Of a stretch of 64,000 nucleotides of DNA, positions 11,468 to 20,523 are shown piece after piece. This DNA comes from Macrolepiota albuminosa. Lineage: Eukaryota; Basidiomycota; Agaricomycetes; Agaricales; Agaricaceae. Positions within the stretch are counted from its first letter, which is position 1; the number at the start of each line of letters is the position of its first letter. A model generated the notes under the pieces. It ran no database searches. It worked only from the letters and a program-made list of their open reading frames with translations, and had not been told where the DNA came from. The translations under genes and the position numbers were made by a program. Location: the NCBI GenBank assembly GCA_027475525.1, contig JAMWFC010000032.1, positions 310,001-374,000 on the forward strand, given 5' to 3'.

Positions 11468-12971
11468 CATGGACAAGCAGGCAAAAATCAACCAAGACTA
11501 TTGGGAACAGGCCATCAGGCATATCCCAGATATGCTGCCTTAGATGAGCAGCTTTTTTGTTACACTACTTATAGGACTAGAATCAAAAATCAATCTAATT
11601 CTGCTGTGTGACTATAAGCTCTTGACATCATTTCAACAAGCTTGAAGCAGAGATAGTTGTACTGATCTAATACAGCAAGGTCCAGAAGCATTTTAGAGTC
11701 ACCAGTTGCCAATTTCTGTAACTTCTGAAGCTCTTTTTAGTGCTTCTTGAGGTGTTGATAGATGGTTACTGGTGTTCCATCAATACTAGTATCTTGACTG
11801 GGACTTGATGTTCTCTGCAAGGTCTGTGGACTATCTTCTTTTGTAGCAGACTCAGGAAGTAATGTTGAATAAGACTCAATAATATTTTGAAAGTCTTGAG
11901 TGCAATTGTCAGACATCAATTAATCATTAACATGAGATGACTACAGTGCTTAATCAGTAATTGTCAAGATCAAAAAACTTCTTATAAGAATTTTATACAT
12001 ACCATAATTGTATGTCTTCTTCATTGGTACAATTCATGTTAATATGTCTGCCTCATGCAAGGCAGACAACAAGAGTCAAAATGCAGTCTCAATATATCCA
12101 AAAAGCACTGAAAACTGTAGACATGGGCAGACTCACCTAAAACCCAATCAGAACCTATAAATACTAGTAAATCCAGCCAGCACAGCAGTAAATGTGCAGT
12201 GACAAGGCAGTGATCAATGATTGATGTGTTGGAAATAGCCAATGTGGTGGCAGTGTCCAGAAGGGCTGGGAGCTCATAGAACAACTCTAAAATCAGAACC
12301 CAATCAGGACTTGACATCATGCATCAGATCATTGCTAACCACTGACCCAACTGCAACCCTGAATACTCAGCAATGGCCACTTGAAACCACTTACTGCATC
12401 TCCAAAACAACCAAGTAGTTGCCAGGAAGGAGAAAAAAGATGAAAAGAGAGAACAAAAGGAAGGGAAGAGAGAGGAAGAGAGAGGAAGAGAGATTACCCA
12501 ATGAAATCAGTGAAGGAAAGATTAGCCTTACTACAGGTCAGTAACCCAGCAACCAATACTTAGACCCTGGTGGCAGGTAACACTGGATACCAGAATACAA
12601 AATCAACATCAATAACTTGTTACCATGTGAATACATGCTGGTCCATGCACAGAATGGAGAAAGATAAAAAGGAGGGGAATTTCAGGGAGTTGGACAAGTA
12701 ATCACCTTGCCACAGCTCAGGGTCCCCGAGCAGACTACTTAGGCTTACAAGCAATTAGATTCACTTTGGGTTTTGGTATTAATACTATTTGTACCCAACT
12801 TTTAAGTTTACATCCAAACAAAACAATTAAAATTATAAACTACTTTTACAAAGTGTGCACACATGTATCCTTAGCCCTACGTACTTTGTGAAGTGGAAGT
12901 TGAAATATAATAAAGGTTCAGTCTTATTCTACTAAGACTACTTTTACTTTTGCATCAATGTCCATCAACTT

Positions 12972-13307
12972 TGTTGGAACGTAACCAGCAGCAATAAGTC
13001 TAACGGTGCGACCAACACCTAGATAGATATGTGATTAGCACAAATCCTCAGAACACGTAAATGGAACTATATTTGTAGTACCTAGATAGATACGTGATTA
13101 GCACAAATCTAGGTACGTGTCAGTGTGTATAATATATAGAGTATGGTGAGTTGCATACCCTCAGAACACGTAAATGGAACTGAGGGTACGACATCAGCAG
13201 GTAGGTATATATGTGTATTTGTACAAAGCAAAGTGAGTGGCCACAATGGCCCTGAGGTTGTGTCCGTGGTACCCCTTTTACCTCATTACACTTATCACAA
13301 CCTAACA
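12972..13307 (-). repeat. copia 3' LTR
   Basis: This 336-bp LTR begins TGTTAGG and ends CGTTCCAACA on the minus strand. It contains two partial internal repeats (CCTAGATAGATA and CTCAGAACACGTAAA). Against the 5' LTR it shows nine transitions, all in the C-to-T or G-to-A direction in this copy, seven of them at CpG sites kept in the partner. Confidence 0.93.
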
Positions 13308-13317
13308 CTCCTCCTTA
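13308..13317 (-). other. copia polypurine tract
   Basis: Minus-strand TAAGGAGGAG lies directly before the 3' LTR, the expected plus-strand primer site. Confidence 0.75.
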
Positions 13318-13936
13318 CCACGGACACAACTCCTCTCTCCTCCTCGCGCATGAGACTAGGTTATGCCAAGTATCTGACGAAGGCGTAGGAACAGGGGTTT
13401 CGGTAGGGCTTTTGTGAACATGTCGGGCAACATTATCCCTAGTGTTAACATATTTTATGATGATCTCGCCCATATGGGCTCGTTCCCGTAAGAAGTGATA
13501 TTTAATGTCGAAGTGCTTGACCCTGGCATGAGCAGTTGGATCTTCGGACAGCACGATAGAAGCTTTGTTGTCGCAAAACAATGTAGTGGGTCTCGTCGTC
13601 ATGTAACTGTGCCCGATCGCGTTTATCAGAGTCCAGAGCCAGATACACTCCTGTGTCGACTCGTACGCCACCATGTACTCTGCTTCGCAGGAGGACGTTG
13701 CCACTGTCTTCTGTTTGTGGACTGACCAAGACACTGCACCTGAGCCCAACGACCACATGTAGCCCCCTGTGCTCTGCCTCATATCTATGCAGCTTGCCCA
13801 ATCAGCATCTGTGAACCTGCGAAGAACAACCGATGACCCCCCAAGCATCAGTTTCATATCCTTGGTGCCCTTGAGGTATCTGAGGAGCTGAATGCCTGCG
13901 CTCCAGTGCGTTCTGTCGTAGTTGTTGAGGAACTGC
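13315..13936 (-). pseudogene. copia pol C-terminal part: end of RT and RNase H
   Basis: The text resumes exactly after the nested LTR with QFLNNYDRTHW and LLRYLKGTKD, then RNase H motifs: FTDADWASCID, SCEAEYM, and LFCDNKASI followed by KHFDIKYHFLRE. These are the last domains of copia pol. Removing the nested LTR with one copy of its target duplication joins this part in frame to 15007-15492. Without that it has no start of its own. Confidence 0.88.
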
Positions 13937-15009
13937 TGATGAGCTCTCATTATAGATAACCACGGATAGCGCCAACACAAGCACCTCACATTGGCACACT
14001 GGGACCACCAGGAGCGGCATGTCTTAGCGCTCCAGGGGCTAATTTTTGCATATTTTTATGTTAATAACTCGCAGCTGGAGCCTCTAATTACTCCAGGACC
14101 ACTCTTTATGGCACCATCTATTCTTAGCACTCCTCTTGACACCTTGCCGCACCTTGCCACTCACCCTTCAGGGCCGTACATGGACACAGACACTTGGCAC
14201 CCATGATGCTCTTAGCCAGTGGCAGCAGGAATGATGAAGTATTTTATGACAGACAGCTTGGAGTTTCACCTTAGCACCTGACGTCGCTTAGCTTCTTGCC
14301 GACTCAGACTGACAGCATGATTGTGGACTTTTTCACCATATAGTTTAATTCACGGCATTCACTTACATATAAATACTTACTTTTTGTTAGTAGTACATAA
14401 TAAATTTGGCAGTAGGGATTGTATCCCAACATTTCGGTCACCCTACGCAACAGACTACCTTTTGTTGACCGTGTCAGCAAGGGGACTCTGCTTTAGTTCT
14501 CTCTCACTCTTTCTGTCTGCAATCTCTTAGTGCCTTGCAACTACGGCAAGGCATTTGTGCTTAGATCTGCTAAGCAATCTCATCATTTTATCATCTCTTT
14601 TAGGTGCTAACACTTAGTGCCTCTTAGTGACCCCTTTACAGTGTCTCTTAGCGCCTTTCCTTGGCAACTCTCTCCTGCGCTCCTTAGCGCCTTTCCTTGG
14701 CAACTCTCTGCCACGCTCCTTAGCGCCTTTCCTTGGTGACTCTCTCCCACACTCCTTAGCGCCTTTCCTTGGCGACTCTTTCCCGTGCCTCTTAGCACCT
14801 TTCATTGGTGATTTTTAGCATACTCTTGCCGCATTTTTGGGCCTTACATAAGCGCCAATCTCCCCTTTTCCTTACCACCAACCTCTTGCCTACTGTGTGT
14901 TTTCTGGGACCTGCCCGGGACTCTCTCCCATACTTAGCACACCCAAAGCTATATTGACTAAGTAGCTGTACTAGTGATAGTGCACCTTAGCACAATTTGG
15001 GCATCATCA
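13937..15009 (-). mobile_element. solo LTR nested in copia pol
   Basis: A 1.07-kb insert has TGATGA and TCATCA termini and is flanked by ACTGC (13932-13936 and 15009-15013, plus strand). That is a 5-bp duplication, or 4 bp if the end is read strictly as TG...CA. Excision with one duplication copy restores the copia reading frame exactly. A TATAAATACTTA block at about 14369 resembles an LTR promoter. No coding is seen. Related, older copies lie at 6012-7653. It still contains many CpGs, so it is younger than those. Confidence 0.85.
14640..14815. repeat. 36-bp minisatellite inside the solo LTR
   Basis: About five tandem units of roughly 36 bp, each with CTTAGCGCCTTTCCTTGG, drift toward the right end. 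The unit is divisible by three, so all frames stay open and give spurious repetitive ORFs on both strands. No gene is implied. Confidence 0.85.
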
Positions 15010-15492
15010 CTGCAACAGTTGCTGAACGGCGTATGCTATGTCAGGTCTGGTGGCGATCGCGATGCAAAGTAGGCACCCAACCAGTGATCTGTATGGCAAC
15101 CTACTGATGTCCTCCTTCTCCTCCTTGGTCTGACGCTTGTGGTTTGGATGTCTGAGCTTTGCTCCTGGTTCCATAGGCAGTGAGAGCAGGTGTGCATCCT
15201 GTTGGCCAAATTGTCGTACTACATGGGAGATAAATGCCGTCTGCAAGAGTGCAACCATGTGATTTTGCCTGTCCCACTCTGTTGCTATGCCGACAATATG
15301 CCGTGGGGTTCCCAGGTCCGAGATCGTCCAGGCTCCCCTCATCTCTGCTTTGAACCTGTCATTTTCGCCTTTGCAACTCGCAATGGATAGGAAATCGTCA
15401 ACATGTATGGCAGCAATTACAGTACCTGTCTCTGTTTTCCTGTAGTAGACACACATTTCGCATGCAAGCCTAGTGAACCCCCACGACAGCAT
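15007..15492 (-). pseudogene. copia reverse transcriptase, catalytic part
   Basis: It contains the catalytic box AAIHVDDFLSIAS (the HVDD form of YVDD) and ends RPDIAYAVQQLLQ, where the nested LTR supplies a TGA. It is separated from the upstream RT piece by a TGA (15490-15492) in the text NRTLNE.MLSWGFTRL, where copia homologs read through. With the pieces at 15493 and 13315 it would form one pol protein. Confidence 0.88.
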
Positions 15493-15975
15493 TCATTCAT
15501 TTAGCGTGCGGTTCCATATTTGTCCCGCCTGCTTCATGCCGTATAATCCTTTGACCAACTTGCATACCCAATCTTCCTTTCCTCGCTCCTCGAACCCTTC
15601 TGGCTGCTCCATATACTGTACCTCGTTCTCCGGTAGGACCCCATATAGAAATGCAGTCTTCACATCGATTTGAGCGGCGTCCCACCCCTTGGCCGCTGCT
15701 AGATGTAGGAGTATGTGCCATGTCTCCATGCACACAGTCGGGGACGTGGTCTTATTATAGTCCTTACCATAGACTTGCTCATATCCTCGAAACACAAGAC
15801 GTACTTTGTACCTGATGGCATTGCCATGCTCGTCCCGCTTGATTTTAAAGATTGGCCTGGCCTTTTTGACCTTTTGACCTGTCAGCACTTCCGATCTTGG
15901 CACAAGCATGTACACTCTCATCTCCTTCAGCGATTCGAGTTCCTCTTGGTACTCCCATCTCCATTTCTCAGTGTT
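15493..15975 (-). pseudogene. copia reverse transcriptase, N-terminal part
   Basis: Begins after a single TAG (text QTG.NTEKWRWEYQEEL) in the same frame as the large upstream ORF. It shows KARPIFKIKRDEHGN, YKVRLVFRGYEQVYGKDY, the VKTAFLYG box and GLYGMKQAGQIWN, the fingers and palm of a copia reverse transcriptase. The ORF with an ATG starts at 15921. Confidence 0.88.
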
Positions 15976-18900
15976 CTATCCAGTCTGTGCTTCTTTCCAC
16001 GATTGCGGTTCATCCCCATCGTCCAGGGGTAGTGGGTCGATGTTGCTGGGATGAGATATTGTGGCAAGTATCCTGTCGTGATCGATCTTGGTGTTGCCAT
16101 CTTGTGTGTGCACAGGCGCTTGTTCCTGCATGTGTGTGTGGTGATCGTCTCCAGTGCCTGGCTTGGCCATCCCCTCACGTCTGCCTTCCTCCGTTGCCAC
16201 CACTCTCTCTACTTTTACCTCTTTCAACCTCTGCTTGCTCTCCCTGACCTGTTCCACTGCCCTTTCCAGCCGGGTTTTTGGTCGTCTGTCTTCCGTCAAT
16301 GCCTTTTCTGTCAGATGCCTCAAGCGTTTTGAGCGTCGCAGCGCCGTATCCTCGTGATCTTGATCGTCGTCTGGAATCAGTTGCTGTGTTGTCGTCACTG
16401 GTTGCTCCAGCTCGAATTCAGCCAGGTCATTGTCGATCTGTTGTGGCTGCAGTGAGGCCAATAGGTCTAGGTCTTGAAGAGACGGGATAGGTTTGGGCAT
16501 GGCCAATTGCTTTGGATTTGTGGTGAGTGAACGTTCGTGACTTTCTATGAACTTAACATGATAGGATTGATACACTTTCTTCCTCTCTTTATCCCAGCAC
16601 CTGTACGTTTTAGAGTTCTGTTCGTAGCCGATCAACACACATTCAATTGAGCATGGTTTGACTTTTGGGTTGTGCATGAGTATGAGTATGAAAGCGCGAC
16701 AACCAATTTCTTGCATGTAGCTGTAGTCAGCGCATTTGTCGAACCAGAGCTCGTGGGGGGTCTTCCCACTTAGAGATTTCGTTGGAGTCTTCGCATGTAA
16801 GTGAGCGGCAGTGACGTAGAATTCGTCCCATAGGTACTCTGGGCAGCCAGAGTCCAATCTCATGGTCTGGGCCTTGCCCATGAGTGTTCGGTGCATGCAT
16901 TCTATCCGTCCAATGTGTGCTGACATATAAGGTGCGCTGTGCTCTATTGTTGTCCCCCTTGTTTCGAGCCATGCTTTCATTTTGTCACTGTTCAGCTCTC
17001 CATCGAAGTCTGTTCTGTATTTGCCCACCTTCAGACCACACTCGTTTGACCATGCCACCTCCCAGGCCTTTAGCGCAGGAAATGCATCGCTTTTATTTCT
17101 GAGAGGGATAGACCATGGCATGCTCGTGAAATCATCAACTATATCCAGTATGTAGTGATTTCCCGATTTTGACTGCACATTCACCGGCCCCATCAGGTCC
17201 ACCCAAACTATCTCCAGCTTCTGCTTAGCTCTATGCCCTTCCTGCCTCGTTTTGGGAATCGGCATTCGAGTCTGCTTCCCAAGAAGGCAATTGTCACATT
17301 TTGGAGGGGGGTGGTGAGATAAGGTAAGCGCACCTTTGATCTTATGATCGCGGGCTAACTGCTGAATGGCTTGATAATTCGCGTGACCGAGGCGGCGGTG
17401 CCAGGTTGCTAGGTCAACCTCGTGACGGATGGAGTATGCATATTCTGCCACAGTGTCGGAAAGGTTTATTGTGTATAGTTTCTTCCCTTGTATGAGTGGT
17501 CCCTGGGCGATTATTTTTCCGCTAGACTTGTTGATGATTTGAACTCCCTCATTATCAAAGGTAGAGCATGCGTAGTTGCTGACCACGAGGCAACTAACAG
17601 AAATGAGGCGGACTGTTGAGTTTGGGACGTACAGCGTGCCTTCCAGTGACAGCGTGTCTCCATTCATAGTACGTAACTGTATGTCGCCCACTCCCCATGC
17701 AGTAATCACTGAACCTCTGACTCCCTTGATGTCTCTCGGGTCGATAGGTTTGAGGGTGATGAAGTCGGACTTGTGGGGGGATATATGTACCATTGCTCCA
17801 GAGTCGACGTAGAATGGCTGGTCTGCTACTGTCATGAGAGTGGTGTCTTGGCTCTGGCTGAGTGGCTTAATCATTGTAGGTTCATTTTGAACATCTCCTT
17901 CTGAGTTCTGCCTCCAATCAACTGACACCTTTAGGTCAACCTCCTCCTCAATGATGGCCATCCAGCCCTCCCACTCAGAGTCATTGGCCGTGGTAGGGAC
18001 ATCATCGGTTGCCAGGCCTGCCAAGCCAGCAGGTGCTTGTGTAGTGCTCAAGGTCTGAAGCTTTCCGAGGTCGCCATCTTCCACTAGATACACTTTCCCT
18101 TGCGGGCCCGTCAGCTGGGTATAGACTTTTTCTCCGCTAGCAGCTCCCTTCCCTTTTGACGCCTGCGACATGGTTGACGGACTAGCGGCACAAGCTGTGT
18201 TCCGTGCCGCATCAAACCCTTGCTTTTCCATGGCCCCACCTGGATGCGTGCAAAAGGGTGCCTCGTGACCGCCACAGGATTGTCCGTGTGTCACGCACGT
18301 CGTGCAGCACTTTGCGCCAGCATGGTGAGTGTGCCCAGGAAGCCATGGCTTCTGTGAATGCCAACATCCCCACGCTGTGGCTGCAAGCGCAGAGTCAGTA
18401 GAGATGCTAGGGGTAGATGCTTTCAAGCTAGAGAGGTTCTGCATGGTCTCCATCAGTTTGCGGATATTATCAGACGTGTAGGGGGCCTTGGTTGTGGCAT
18501 TGGCGAGGCCTTGCGAGACTTGTGCCTGGAGGGAGGCGTACTGTGGGTCATTAAGGCTGTTAAGAAGCATAACGCATTTAAAGATGTTCTCATCGAGGGC
18601 TTTTATTGCAAATATACGGTGAACAATGTCACAGATTCTCTTTGCTGTAACAGTGAGCGACTCAGTCGAAGAACACTGGATTTTAAGGACTTCCTGCATC
18701 AAGGCAACCATGTGTACCGGCCCCTCACCCTCTGCTCGTGACTTAACGGTGTTGTAAAGGGCTGCCGCGGTTGTGGCTTTGTCAAGTTCTTCGTATTCAG
18801 AATCATTGAGCGCCATGAGTATAACTGCTCTGGCAAGGTCGTCATTTGCGATCCAGTTGCCATACACGACAGGCTCAGCTGAAGCATTGGGGCAGGGAAT

Positions 18901-19095
18901 GTATGCATGGAAAATGTAGAATTTGAGACCCAATAGCGACAGATGGATTTCCAAGGCTTTGGACCACCTGTTAAAATTGGCAGTAGGCGAGGTGCAAGAG
19001 AACTTGTTGTGTTTCCACTCCGTGCTGCAGACGGAAATGGCACGTATGGATGGGGCAGTAGCGTCAGTGGTTGACATCTTGGTATCGGTGGTCAT
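15976..19095 (-). CDS. copia gag-protease-integrase polyprotein
   Basis: A 1,039-codon ORF from ATG 19095. Gag comes first, with an atypical Cys/His cluster (CCTTCVTHGQSCGGHEAPFC) of a kind I associate with basidiomycete copia elements. The protease box is FYVDSGAMVHISPH. Integrase has an HHCC domain (HRRLGHANYQ, CDNCLLGKQ) and all three catalytic acids: Asp in VWVDLMGP, Asp in YRTDFDGE and Glu in GRIECMHRT. The pre-RT linker follows to a TAG. Capsid, processing and insertion functions therefore look intact, in contrast to the RT part. The leader is interrupted by a solo LTR at 19151-19653. Confidence 0.92.
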   Translation of the reverse strand: MTTDTKMSTTDATAPSIRAISVCSTEWKHNKFSCTSPTANFNRWSKALEIHLSLLGLKFYIFHAYIPCPNASAEPVVYGNWIANDDLARAVILMALNDSEYEELDKATTAAALYNTVKSRAEGEGPVHMVALMQEVLKIQCSSTESLTVTAKRICDIVHRIFAIKALDENIFKCVMLLNSLNDPQYASLQAQVSQGLANATTKAPYTSDNIRKLMETMQNLSSLKASTPSISTDSALAATAWGCWHSQKPWLPGHTHHAGAKCCTTCVTHGQSCGGHEAPFCTHPGGAMEKQGFDAARNTACAASPSTMSQASKGKGAASGEKVYTQLTGPQGKVYLVEDGDLGKLQTLSTTQAPAGLAGLATDDVPTTANDSEWEGWMAIIEEEVDLKVSVDWRQNSEGDVQNEPTMIKPLSQSQDTTLMTVADQPFYVDSGAMVHISPHKSDFITLKPIDPRDIKGVRGSVITAWGVGDIQLRTMNGDTLSLEGTLYVPNSTVRLISVSCLVVSNYACSTFDNEGVQIINKSSGKIIAQGPLIQGKKLYTINLSDTVAEYAYSIRHEVDLATWHRRLGHANYQAIQQLARDHKIKGALTLSHHPPPKCDNCLLGKQTRMPIPKTRQEGHRAKQKLEIVWVDLMGPVNVQSKSGNHYILDIVDDFTSMPWSIPLRNKSDAFPALKAWEVAWSNECGLKVGKYRTDFDGELNSDKMKAWLETRGTTIEHSAPYMSAHIGRIECMHRTLMGKAQTMRLDSGCPEYLWDEFYVTAAHLHAKTPTKSLSGKTPHELWFDKCADYSYMQEIGCRAFILILMHNPKVKPCSIECVLIGYEQNSKTYRCWDKERKKVYQSYHVKFIESHERSLTTNPKQLAMPKPIPSLQDLDLLASLQPQQIDNDLAEFELEQPVTTTQQLIPDDDQDHEDTALRRSKRLRHLTEKALTEDRRPKTRLERAVEQVRESKQRLKEVKVERVVATEEGRREGMAKPGTGDDHHTHMQEQAPVHTQDGNTKIDHDRILATISHPSNIDPLPLDDGDEPQSWKEAQTG

Positions 19096-19150
19096 TCGCT
19101 GAGTGTGACGCAGAGAAGGCTTTGTCCAGGATTATCGTGATCCCAAAAAC

Positions 19151-19653
19151 TGTAAAGGCAACCTCTAGAGGCTGTGGCTCAGTCACACAGCTGGCTGAGG
19201 GAGATCCAAAGTGTATTAGAATATATACTGACAATATCAAGGTAGCTACTCACCTGGCAGAGGGAGATCCAAAGAGAACAAGTCTGGGGATTCCCTATGC
19301 CAGGTTGGATGCTTCTGGGGCCTCTGAAGCATGGGAAACAACTGTACAGTACAACAAAACCTTAAAAACTCGAAAATTGACTAACCAAACAAGTGTGCAA
19401 ACAAGGGAGGAAAACTCTGGACTTTAGAAGTCAGAAAGGCAAACTCTGGCTTATCTAAGCAGCCTGGAGCGGTGCTGAAGGGCCCACACTTGTCTGAGTG
19501 ATAGCTAAAGAACCAGAGCACCTCAAAGGTTGAGAATAGTACTAACAGATAGTGTTGAAAAAGTAGTAACAGCAAAATGAGAGAATGATAGAAGAAATAA
19601 GGAAGTGAATGAAAGGAGAGTGAAAGAAGAAAGGAATGAGGAGTCCCCTGACA
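19151..19653 (-). mobile_element. solo gypsy LTR in the copia leader
   Basis: A 503-bp copy of the LTR at 5066-5564 in inverse orientation, from CTTACA-type end (19151) to TGTCAGGGGACTCC end (19653). AAAAC at 19146-19150 and 19654-19658 is a perfect 5-bp target duplication. It lies 55 bp upstream of the copia start codon, so the gypsy family moved after this copia insertion. Confidence 0.93.
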
Positions 19654-19840
19654 AAAACAATAGGACCGTCTCCTGAATCTGGGGCGGCTATAAGAATCCC
19701 GGCAAGGGACTAAAGGTACAAAGGACGGCAAGTCAAAAGGGGCAGGGGTCCGGTGCAATTGGCCCTAGTCAAACAAGGGACAGAGACAAAGAAAATGTTC
19801 CAAGAGCGACAAGACTTCGACCAGTAGTATGCTCAAGGTA

Positions 19841-19851
19841 GGCCCATAACC
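19841..19851 (-). other. copia primer binding site (initiator tRNA half)
   Basis: Minus-strand GGTTATGGGCC follows the 5' LTR directly. It is complementary to GGCCCAUAACC, the anticodon stem-loop of eukaryotic initiator tRNA-Met, as in Drosophila copia, not to a tRNA 3' CCA end. Confidence 0.75.
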
Positions 19852-20187
19852 TGTTGGAACGTGACCAGCAGCAATAAGTCTAACGGTGCGACCAACACCT
19901 AGATAGATACGTGATTAGCACAAATCCTCAGAACACGTAAACGGAACTATATTTGTAGTACCTAGATAGATACGTGATTAGCACAAATCTAGGTACGCGT
20001 CAGTGTGTATAATATATAGAGTATGGTGAGTTGCGTACCCTCAGAACACGTAAACGGAACTGAGGGTACGACATCAGCAGGTAGGTATATATGTGTATTC
20101 GTACAAAGCAAAGTGAGTGGCCACAATGGCCCTGAGGTTGTGTCCGTGGTACCCCTTTTACCTCGTCACACTTATCACAACCTAACA
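19852..20187 (-). repeat. copia 5' LTR
   Basis: Same length and termini as 12972-13307. It keeps seven CpGs that the 3' LTR has lost. Target duplication AACTT follows at 20188-20192. Confidence 0.93.
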
Positions 20188-20523
20188 AACTTGGATTCAT
20201 TATTTTTGACTGGAACTTCTATGCTGACTTGACCAGGTAAAGTTACTTTTAAAATTTTGATGTCTGAACTCAAGTTCTCAGACTCCTCAACTTCTGCATG
20301 TGCTGATTCAACACTATGTATGGAATTTGATACAGCCTGTACCAACCATTGGTCTTAGAAATGAATTGGTTCAGAGTAAACAATCTACCTTGAAAAATGA
20401 TGTGATGCTTTTCTGCTCCATCACAGCAACGCCCATCAACACCTGATACTCATTGGGTGCTTTAGCATACTCTTCTCTGAGCCTTTGTTTCTGTTCGGTA
20501 TCAAAGGTTTTCATTGACCGTCA
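20188..20523. other. CpG-poor relic beyond the copia target site
   Basis: This is the other side of the sequence that copia split. It resembles the graveyard in composition. On the minus strand about 20400-20520 an open piece reads FDTEQKQRLREEYAKAPNEY, of a kind seen in retroelement gag regions, but I cannot assign it. CpG becomes normal from about 20500, where the next gene begins. Confidence 0.4.

Larger units (their letters stand above)
5565..12971. other. CpG-poor retroelement graveyard
   Basis: This 7.4-kb stretch has no intact gene that I recognise. It holds diverged dispersed repeats, LTR-like tandem copies, and pieces of a gypsy integrase listed separately. CpG is almost absent: reading line by line I found none between about 7641 and 8820. 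Coding relics carry mostly TGA and TAG stops and C-to-T or G-to-A type losses. This is what long-term methylation and deamination of repeats would leave. The stretch 11470-12970 shows nothing beyond simple purine-rich tracts (about 12420-12500). Confidence 0.75.
12972..20187 (-). mobile_element. full-length Ty1/copia retrotransposon with nested insertions
   Basis: Two 336-bp LTRs (12972-13307 and 19852-20187) flank a copia-order gag-protease-integrase-RT-RNase H region on the minus strand. AACTT at 12967-12971 and 20188-20192 is a perfect 5-bp target duplication. A primer binding site and polypurine tract sit at the correct ends. Two later solo LTRs are nested in it: 13937-15009 in the RT/RNase H coding part and 19151-19653 in the leader. 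LTR divergence is nine transitions in 336 bp, so the insertion is moderately young. It is defective through the nested LTR and two in-frame stops. Confidence 0.95.

Noticed and set aside
13017..13110. Repeat of CCTAGATAGATA in the copia LTR as a CRISPR-like or artefact repeat
   Set aside because: Both LTRs carry it at a period near 63 bp; it is an old internal duplication of the LTR.
13120..13388. Short ORFs in the copia LTRs (similar ones at 20000-20232)
   Set aside because: They lie in LTR sequence, cross its border and have no domain.
14607..14818. Repetitive ORFs of about 63 codons on both strands (RKGAKER-type and LAPFLGNSL-type repeats)
   Set aside because: They are translations of a 36-bp minisatellite inside a solo LTR; the period is a multiple of three, so all frames stay open.
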